This document shows, piece after piece, positions 57,991 to 63,640 of a DNA stretch of 63,640 nt. Positions within the stretch are counted from its first letter, which is position 1. Each line of letters starts with the position of its first letter. The translations under genes were made by a program, and so were the position numbers. The DNA lies in the NCBI GenBank assembly GCA_964508185.1, contig CAZDSS010000003.1, forward strand, positions 1 through 63,640, in the 5' to 3' direction. This DNA is from CAZDSS01 sp964508185. Lineage in GTDB: Bacteria; Pseudomonadota; Alphaproteobacteria; Sphingomonadales; Govanellaceae. Under the pieces are notes generated by a model that saw nothing but the letters and a program-made list of their open reading frames with translations, was not told the origin of the DNA and searched no databases.

Positions 57991-59958
57991 ATGCGAAGCT
58001 TCATCACGAAAGTCGTGGCCCCCGTCGCCCTGGCGCTTGCCTTGGCGGCCGGGGCGGGGACTGCCGCGGCCCAGGGCGGGCTCGATTATCGCCCGGTGGA
58101 TGGTGCGATGCCCCAGCCGGGAGAGCCGCGCGATCTTGGCGATCTTGCCGAGCTCGAGACCTATCTCGATGGCGTGGTGAAGGCGGAAATGGGCGCCCGC
58201 AAGCTGGTGGGCGCCGCCATTTCCATCGTCAAGGACGGCGAGGTGATCTTCGCCAAGGGTTACGGCTTCGAGGACCTCGAGCGGCGCGTGCCCGTGGATC
58301 CCGCCATGACCCTGTTCCGTCCCGGATCCGTCTCCAAGCTCTTCACCTGGACCGCCATCATGCAGCTGGTGGAGCAGGGCAAGATCGATCTCGATGCGGA
58401 CGTCAACCGGTATCTGACCCAGTTCCAGATCCCCGAAGCCTTCGGCGCGCCGGTCACCATTCGCAATCTGCTGACCCACTCCGGGGGCTTCGAGGACGGC
58501 GGCATCGGCTATCTCTTCGTCGAAAGTCCGGACGAGATCGTGCCCCTGGCGGAATCCCTTGCCCGTCACATTCCGGGGCGGGTGCGGCCGCCGACGACGG
58601 ACTTCGCCTCCGGCACCGGCGTCGCCTATTCGAATTACGGCACGGCCCTCGCGGGGCTCATCGTCGCCAATGTTTCGGGCATGCCGTTCGAGGAATATGT
58701 GGAACGCCACATCTTCGAGCCCCTCGACATGACGCGGAGCACATTCCGCGAGCCGCTGCCCGACAATCTCGCCGAGCGGATGGCCGTGGGCTATCTCCCC
58801 AAGGATGGCGGATTCGCGCCCTTCGGCTTCGAATATATCGCCAATTTCGGCCCGGCCGGGGCGCTGTCCGCGACTGCGGCCGACATGGCGCGCTTCATGA
58901 TCGCGCATCTGTCCGACGGCGCCTTCGAAGACCGCCGCATTCTTGAGGCCGACACCGCCCGCCTCATGCACGGTCGCAGCCTCAGCCCCGATCCGGCGGT
59001 GAACGGCATGGCCCTCGGCTTCTACGAGACCTGGATCAACGGCCGCCGCACCATCGGCCATGGCGGGGCGACCAACTATTTCAAGACCGAGCTGATGCTG
59101 CTGCCGGAGGCCAATCTCGGCCTGTTCATGACCTTCAACGCTCCGGACGGGACGCGCGCCGCGGCCAACATCAAGAAGGCCTTCATGGACCGCTACTTCC
59201 CGGCCGAGCTGCCGCAGGTAACGCCGCCCGCGGACTTCGCCAAGCGCGCCGCCGATTACGCCGGCAGCTATCGCGGCCTCCGGCGGTCCTACACCACGGC
59301 GGAAGCGGTGCTGAGCGCCTTCGGCGACACCAAGGTCGTGCCCATGCCGGACAATACCCTGCTCATTTCCGACCTTCTGGGCGAGACGAGGCGCTGGGTC
59401 GAGATCCGGCCCGACGTCTTCCGCGCCGTCGACGGCGATACCACCGTCGCCTTCAAGCGCGACGGGGCGGGGCGGGTCACCCATCTCGTCGGCCCCTTCA
59501 CGGTGATGCCGTCCGAAAAGCTCGCCTGGTATGAGACCAGCGACTTCCACATGCTGCTCGTGGCGGTAGCGGTCATCCTGTTCATCTCCATGATCATCAG
59601 CCTGTTCTACCGCTGGCGGGCGGATCGTGAGGGCCCGGCCCGGGCCCGGCTGGCGCGGCGCGTCCTTGCCGCGGTCGCCGTTCTTGACCTTCTGTTCCTG
59701 ATCCTCGCGGGGGTCGGGCTTGCAAGCGGCATGGAACGGCTGATCTTCGGCTTCCCCGGGCTGTTCAGGCTGGCCCTCGCGCTGCCGCTCGTCGCCCTGC
59801 CGCTCACCATCGTTGCGCTCGTCCTCGGCTTCTTCGCCTGGCGCGACCGCTACTGGAAGCTTGCGGGGCGGATCCATTTCACCCTGGTTGCGGTCGCTGC
59901 GACGGCGTTCCTGTGGTCGCTCCATTTCTGGAATCTTCTCGGCTACAGGTTCGGCTGA
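57991..59958 (+). CDS. Beta-lactamase-fold serine hydrolase with C-terminal membrane region (copy 2)
   Basis: A 655-aa paralogue of the preceding protein with the same layout: signal peptide about 1-27 (GTAAAQG), Ser113-x-x-Lys116 (GSVSK), Tyr in VAYSNYGTALAG, GHGGATNYF, and four C-terminal hydrophobic segments ending LLGYRFG. Long identical stretches around the SxxK site (LFTWTAIMQLVEQGK against LFTWTAVMQLVEQGK) show a fairly recent duplication. The ATG at 57991 follows GGGGAGAGG. It lies 29 bp after copy 1 and 3 bp before the DUF819 gene. Confidence 0.88.
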   Translation: MRSFITKVVAPVALALALAAGAGTAAAQGGLDYRPVDGAMPQPGEPRDLGDLAELETYLDGVVKAEMGARKLVGAAISIVKDGEVIFAKGYGFEDLERRVPVDPAMTLFRPGSVSKLFTWTAIMQLVEQGKIDLDADVNRYLTQFQIPEAFGAPVTIRNLLTHSGGFEDGGIGYLFVESPDEIVPLAESLARHIPGRVRPPTTDFASGTGVAYSNYGTALAGLIVANVSGMPFEEYVERHIFEPLDMTRSTFREPLPDNLAERMAVGYLPKDGGFAPFGFEYIANFGPAGALSATAADMARFMIAHLSDGAFEDRRILEADTARLMHGRSLSPDPAVNGMALGFYETWINGRRTIGHGGATNYFKTELMLLPEANLGLFMTFNAPDGTRAAANIKKAFMDRYFPAELPQVTPPADFAKRAADYAGSYRGLRRSYTTAEAVLSAFGDTKVVPMPDNTLLISDLLGETRRWVEIRPDVFRAVDGDTTVAFKRDGAGRVTHLVGPFTVMPSEKLAWYETSDFHMLLVAVAVILFISMIISLFYRWRADREGPARARLARRVLAAVAVLDLLFLILAGVGLASGMERLIFGFPGLFRLALALPLVALPLTIVALVLGFFAWRDRYWKLAGRIHFTLVAVAATAFLWSLHFWNLLGYRFG

Positions 59959-59961
59959 CAT

Positions 59962-61110
59962 ATGGCCCTGATTTCATCCGAAGATCCCCTGGCGCTCGCC
60001 GCAGTGCTCGTATCGGTGGTCGCCCTGGGGCTCGTGCTGGAGCGCACGCGCATCGGGCAGCAGCTCACCGGCGCGACCATCATTCTGGTTGCCGCCACCA
60101 CGCTTGCGAATCTCGGCGTCATACCGCTGCAGGCGCCGCTTTATGGCGGCATCATCAGCTTTCTGGTGCCGATCGCCATTCCCCTGCTGCTGTTCAAGGC
60201 GGATCTTCGGACCCTCATCCGGGAAGGGGGGCCAATGGTGCTCCTGTTCCTCGTGGGCGGGGCGCTCAGCGTCGCCGGAACCTTCATCGCCATGACGCTC
60301 ATAGATGCAGGGCCCGAGGAGGCGAAGATCGCCGGCACCTTCGCCGCCACCTATATCGGCGGCAGCATGAATCTGGTGGCGGTATCCTCCGCGCTCGAAT
60401 TCGAGGATCTCGGCGCCGTGGCGGCGACTCTGGCCGCGGACAATGTGGTCGGCACCTTCTATCTCATCACGGTCTCCGTCATGTCCGGGGCGGCAGCGTT
60501 GCAGCGATTCATCCGGAACCCCGCAGAGGCGGGGGAGGGAGCGGCGGACGCGCCGGACAAGACGGCGAAGGAGCCCGTGCGCAAGGACGCCCGGTCCTTC
60601 CTCCATGACATCACAATCGCGCTCGCCTGCAGCGGCATCATCTGCGGGGTGGCGGTGACCCTGGCGGACGCCCTCGGGGTCGGGGCCTATGCGGTGCTGT
60701 TCATCACCTTCCTTGCGGTTGCGGCGGCCAATGCGGCTCCCGCCTTCTTCAACCGCTTCCAGGGGGATTTCGAGCTCGGCACCCTGTTCATGTACGTGTT
60801 CTTCGCCGTGGTGGGGGCGTCCACCGACCTCGGCGCCCTCATCCATCATTCGCCGCTCCTGATCCTGTTCGCGGGCGTCATCATCGGCTTTCACCTGCTG
60901 CTCATCCTGCCCATCGGGCGGCTTCTGGGCTTCGATCTTGCCGAGATCATCATCGCGTCCAATGCCTGTATCGGCGGGCCGGCGACGGCGGCGGCGCTCT
61001 CCGCCAGCCGCGGCTGGAGCCATCTGGTGGTGCCCGGAATCATGTGCGGCGTCTTCGGCTACGTGATCGCCAATTTCATCGGCGTCAGCATCGGGCGCTT
61101 CGCGGGATAG
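59962..61110 (+). CDS. DUF819 family integral membrane protein
   Basis: A 382-aa polytopic membrane protein with about ten hydrophobic segments, matching DUF819 (YjcL-like). Characteristic pieces are FAATYIGGSMNLVAVSSAL in the first half and the mirrored SNACIGGPATAAALSASRGW near the end, which suggests an inverted-repeat transporter fold. A charged cytoplasmic loop lies around 190-213. It starts 3 bp after the second serine hydrolase, so it is very likely co-translated with it and may carry the hydrolysis product. The substrate is unknown. Confidence 0.85.
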   Translation: MALISSEDPLALAAVLVSVVALGLVLERTRIGQQLTGATIILVAATTLANLGVIPLQAPLYGGIISFLVPIAIPLLLFKADLRTLIREGGPMVLLFLVGGALSVAGTFIAMTLIDAGPEEAKIAGTFAATYIGGSMNLVAVSSALEFEDLGAVAATLAADNVVGTFYLITVSVMSGAAALQRFIRNPAEAGEGAADAPDKTAKEPVRKDARSFLHDITIALACSGIICGVAVTLADALGVGAYAVLFITFLAVAAANAAPAFFNRFQGDFELGTLFMYVFFAVVGASTDLGALIHHSPLLILFAGVIIGFHLLLILPIGRLLGFDLAEIIIASNACIGGPATAAALSASRGWSHLVVPGIMCGVFGYVIANFIGVSIGRFAG

Positions 61111-61255
61111 CCCCGATTCCCGCGCAACACCGCAAGGCGGATGCACGCGCCCGACGCGCGGCGGCGGACAGCATTCCGCCGCCGTTGCGACTCGCGCGGA
61201 CGGCAGAAAACCCTTGCGGGCGAACGTATGGCCGGTGATGAGCGGGAAGGGAAAT

Positions 61256-61329
61256 TGGCTGGGGGACGTGGATTCGAACCACGGCTGCCGGAGTCAGAAT
61301 CCGGAGTTCTACCACTAAACTATCCCCCA
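61256..61329 (-). tRNA. tRNA-Gln (anticodon CTG)
   Basis: On the minus strand TGGGGGA (acceptor) begins at 61329. The anticodon stem CCGGA/TCCGG encloses the loop TTCTGAC, giving anticodon CTG. The T arm contains GTTCGAATC, and the 3' acceptor TCCCCCA is followed by G and an encoded CCA (61258-61256). All arms pair well. It stands alone in the 443-bp gap 61111-61553, which shows no other gene. Confidence 0.95.
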
Positions 61330-61553
61330 GCAGGAGACGAACCCCGATGATGCCGGGCCTTCGTGACCCGAGGGGCGTGGTGAACGGCGCTTTTATGCTG
61401 AATGCGCAGGCCGAAGTCAAGGGGGACGTCGGCAAATTTGCATGAGCCCCCGGCAATTTTCCGGCCAATGGTAAACTTGTTTTAAAACTTTATTCCGTCC
61501 GCTAAGATTGGTGCCAATGAACAGAACATCCATCTATTCCAGGCGCAGCGGGC

Positions 61554-62645
61554 ATGAAGATACAGGAACTTCCTGACAGCCCCGCTGTGGTCACCCCTCG
61601 AAGCCTATCCGGTGGATTGAACGGCCGGCGGCGGCCGCCGGTCTTTGGCGCGGTGGATCTCGGCACCAACAACTGCCGCCTTCTGGTGGCGCGGCCGGTG
61701 GCCGGGGGCTTTCGCGTGGTCGATGCATTCTCCCGCATCGTCCGGCTGGGCGAGGGGTTGTCATCCAGCGGGCGTCTTTCCGACGCGGCCGTCGATCGCA
61801 CCATCGAGGCCCTGAAGATCTGCGCGAACCGCATGCGGGAGCGCGGCGTCACTCAAATGCGCAACGTGGCGACCCAGGCCTGTCGCCAGGCGTCCAACTG
61901 CAAGGATTTCGTCGAGCGGGTGGAGCATGAGACGGGCCTTCGGCTCGACATCATCTCGCCGGCGGAGGAGGCGCGGCTTGCCGCCATGGGCTGCCAGGCC
62001 CTGATGGACCGTAACGCGCGTCGCGCCATCGTGTTCGATATCGGCGGCGGTTCCACCGAGCTCATCTGGGTCGCCATCAACCGGCAGGGCCCGCCGCGGA
62101 TCCTCGGCTGGACCTCGGTCCCCTACGGCGTCGTCAATCTCTGGGAGATGTTCGGGTCGAGCGACGCCCTGTCGCGGGACCGCTACCAGACCATGCGGGA
62201 GCTGGTGGCCGAGCGTCTCGCCCAGTTCGACCGCCGCTACAACCTGAGCGCGGCGGTGCAGAAGGGCGGCGTGCAGATGCTCGGGACTTCGGGCACGGTG
62301 ACGACGCTCACGAGCCTTTATCTCCAGCTTCCGCGCTACGACCGTTCGAAGGTGGACGGCGCGGACGTGGGGCGCGAGGATCTCCGCGACCTGTGTAGCC
62401 GCCTGTCGGTCATGGATTTCAACCGGCGGGCGGGCCTCAGCTGCATCGGCGCCGACCGGGCGGAGCTCATCGTCGCGGGCTGCGCCATTCTGGATGCGAT
62501 TCTCGCTATCTGGCCCGTATCCCACGTGCGGGTCGCGGACCGGGGCATCCGGGAAGGCATGCTGATGGAGCTCATGAACGGGCCCGGACGGATCGAGCCC
62601 CGCAGGGGAGGGCGCGGCAACCGCGCGCGTGACCGGCGTGACTGA
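61554..62645 (+). CDS. Ppx/GppA family exopolyphosphatase/guanosine pentaphosphatase
   Basis: A 363-aa protein, the short alphaproteobacterial form with the two ASKHA-fold lobes only. GAVDLGTNNCRLLVARP is phosphate loop 1, VFDIGGGSTELIW loop 2 with the catalytic region, and ATQACRQASN a family motif. It removes phosphate from polyphosphate or pppGpp. It overlaps the rlmE start by 17 nt, an arrangement common in alphaproteobacteria. The N-terminal 20 residues are not conserved-looking, so the start could be slightly further in. Confidence 0.92.
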   Translation: MKIQELPDSPAVVTPRSLSGGLNGRRRPPVFGAVDLGTNNCRLLVARPVAGGFRVVDAFSRIVRLGEGLSSSGRLSDAAVDRTIEALKICANRMRERGVTQMRNVATQACRQASNCKDFVERVEHETGLRLDIISPAEEARLAAMGCQALMDRNARRAIVFDIGGGSTELIWVAINRQGPPRILGWTSVPYGVVNLWEMFGSSDALSRDRYQTMRELVAERLAQFDRRYNLSAAVQKGGVQMLGTSGTVTTLTSLYLQLPRYDRSKVDGADVGREDLRDLCSRLSVMDFNRRAGLSCIGADRAELIVAGCAILDAILAIWPVSHVRVADRGIREGMLMELMNGPGRIEPRRGGRGNRARDRRD

Positions 62646-63333
62646 ACGCAGATCCGGCGGCGGCCGGCCCGATCCCCGCAGCGTCGCCCGCGGGCCCAAG
62701 GTGCGCGTGAAGACCGCGCGCAAGCGCAGCACCTCGTCGGTCCGCTGGCTGCAGCGCCAGCTCAACGACCCCTATGTGGCCGCCGCCAAGCGCGAGGGCT
62801 ACCGGTCGCGCGCCGCCTACAAGCTCATCGAGATGAACGAGAAGTACGGGTTCCTCAAGGGCGCCCGGCGCGTCGTCGATCTCGGCGCGGCGCCCGGCGG
62901 CTGGACCCAGGTGGTGGCCGAACTCTGCCCCGGCGCCCGCATCGTCGGCATCGACCTTCTGGAGGTCGCGCCCATTCCGGGGGCGGACATCATCACCATG
63001 GATTTCATGGCGCCCGAGGCCGAGGAGCGGCTGATCGCCATGCTCGACGGGCAGGCGGACGTGGTGCTGTCCGACATGGCGGCGACCACCACCGGCCACC
63101 GCCAGACCGACCATCTGCGCACCATGGCGCTGGTGGAGACCGCGCTCGATTTCGCCATCAAGGTGCTGGCGCCCGACGGCTCGTTCGTCGCCAAGGTTTT
63201 GCGCGGCGGCACGGAAAATGAGATCCTCACGGTGATGAAGCGGCATTTCCGTACCGTCCGCCACGTGAAGCCGCCGGCGAGCCGGCCGGACTCCACGGAA
63301 ATGTACGTGATCGCCCAGGGTTTCAAGGGCTGA
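62629..63333 (+). CDS. rlmE: 23S rRNA (uridine-2552-2'-O)-methyltransferase RlmE
   Basis: A 234-aa SAM-dependent methyltransferase that methylates U2552 in the A loop of 23S rRNA late in 50S assembly. The K-D-K-E tetrad is visible: Lys in SRAAYKLIEM, Asp in VVLSDMAATTTGHRQTDH, Lys in FVAKVLRGG and Glu in STEMYVIA. VVDLGAAPGGWTQV is the SAM-binding motif. The start is the GTG at 62629 (or 62638), inside the end of the Ppx/GppA gene. The basic N-terminal extension fits RNA binding. Confidence 0.95.
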   Translation: MTGVTERRSGGGRPDPRSVARGPKVRVKTARKRSTSSVRWLQRQLNDPYVAAAKREGYRSRAAYKLIEMNEKYGFLKGARRVVDLGAAPGGWTQVVAELCPGARIVGIDLLEVAPIPGADIITMDFMAPEAEERLIAMLDGQADVVLSDMAATTTGHRQTDHLRTMALVETALDFAIKVLAPDGSFVAKVLRGGTENEILTVMKRHFRTVRHVKPPASRPDSTEMYVIAQGFKG

Positions 63334-63465
63334 GGGCGGCGCCTTCGGGATGCCGCCCGAACCCATCAAAAACCCGAGATCAGCGGTAGCATTCCGGGAG
63401 CAAGCGTGGCATAGTCCGCGCCAATTTTTACCACAACTCCCAGACTGATGACGCAAGGAGGCACA

Positions 63466-63640
63466 ATGGCCATCCGGGAAGCCTTCACTTTCGATGATGT
63501 TCTGCTGGTTCCCGCCGCATCTTCCGTGATGCCAGGCCAGGTGGACGTGCGCACCCGCATCGCGGGCGACGTGGAGCTCAACATTCCGCTGCTTTCCGCC
63601 GCCATGGACACCGTGACCGAGGCGCGCCTTGCGATCGCCA
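63466..63640 (+). CDS. guaB: IMP dehydrogenase GuaB (N-terminal part)
   Basis: The frame from the ATG at 63466 reads MAIREAFTFDDVLLVPAASS, then IPLLSAAMDTVTEARLAIA, and leaves the window. FTFDDVLLVP and PLLSAAMDTVTE are diagnostic for IMP dehydrogenase, which makes XMP from IMP in guanine nucleotide synthesis. AAGGAGG lies 5 nt upstream. The 132-bp gap before it has a GGGCGGC/GCCGCCC hairpin (63334-63358) without a T tail. Confidence 0.95.
   Translation, partial: MAIREAFTFDDVLLVPAASSVMPGQVDVRTRIAGDVELNIPLLSAAMDTVTEARLAIA

Noticed and set aside
63334..63358. Terminator after rlmE
   Set aside because: GGGCGGC/GCCGCCC can pair, but no T tail follows and the loop is long; it is likely only a GC-rich hairpin.
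1..63640. CRISPR arrays, insertion sequences, toxin-antitoxin or phage genes
   Set aside because: No regularly spaced direct repeats, transposase or integrase motifs, or phage structural genes were seen in any frame.

Overview
The window is high-GC DNA (dense genes, GC-rich third positions) that reads as an alphaproteobacterial chromosome. The evidence is a unimodular queF with queE/queC, a HWE-type sensor kinase, four TonB-dependent receptors (two with FecI/FecR-type regulators), and a ppx/gppA-like gene followed by rlmE and guaB. I cannot name the genus. No IS element, integrase, phage gene, CRISPR array or rRNA gene is visible.

Layout. 1-4100 is housekeeping: cysteine synthase (partial), queF, queE-queC, DUF2889, a PAS-HWE kinase and DUF2905. 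4.2-14.7 kb is a first catabolic block: a TonB receptor, HMG-CoA lyase family protein, hydantoinase/oxoprolinase-type A and B subunits, class III CoA-transferase, cysteine hydrolase and a GntR/FCD regulator. Near-identical TGTATACA palindromes lie in front of the receptor gene (one) and of the lyase operon (two, 21 bp apart). 14.8-24.05 kb holds a GNAT protein, DUF3297, two secreted amidohydrolases in tandem and a FecI/FecR/STN-TonB receptor set. 24.1-49.2 kb is the main catabolic block: three Rieske oxygenase alpha subunits, two ABM-domain proteins, an acyl-CoA ligase, a TonB receptor, three SDRs, an acyl-CoA dehydrogenase, a CoA-transferase, an HMG-CoA-synthase-like/DUF35 fusion, a thiolase, a MaoC hydratase, E1alpha/E1beta/E2 of a 2-oxoacid (acetoin-type) dehydrogenase, a PQQ/cytochrome c dehydrogenase and two paralogous TetR regulators. 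49.2-61.1 kb holds a CehA/McbA-type metallohydrolase, a second FecI/FecR/STN-TonB receptor set, two tandem membrane-anchored beta-lactamase-fold hydrolases and a DUF819 membrane protein. 61.2 kb to the end is housekeeping again: tRNA-Gln(CTG), Ppx/GppA, RlmE and the start of GuaB.

The most notable signal is a family of six 18-bp operator-like palindromes (best form ACAAACATGATTGTTTGT, 15-18 of 18 matches each). They sit before every major transcription unit of the 24-49 kb block and before one of the two TetR genes. The block therefore looks like one TetR regulon spread over at least six units. Its content (ligase and CoA-transferase activation, desaturation, MaoC hydration, thiolase/DUF35 cleavage, Rieske hydroxylation, no aromatic ring-cleavage enzyme) fits breakdown of a branched alicyclic, isoprenoid or steroid-like compound better than classical aromatic degradation. 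The substrate is inference. The TGTATACA sites and the GntR gene suggest a second, separate regulon for the 4-14 kb block.
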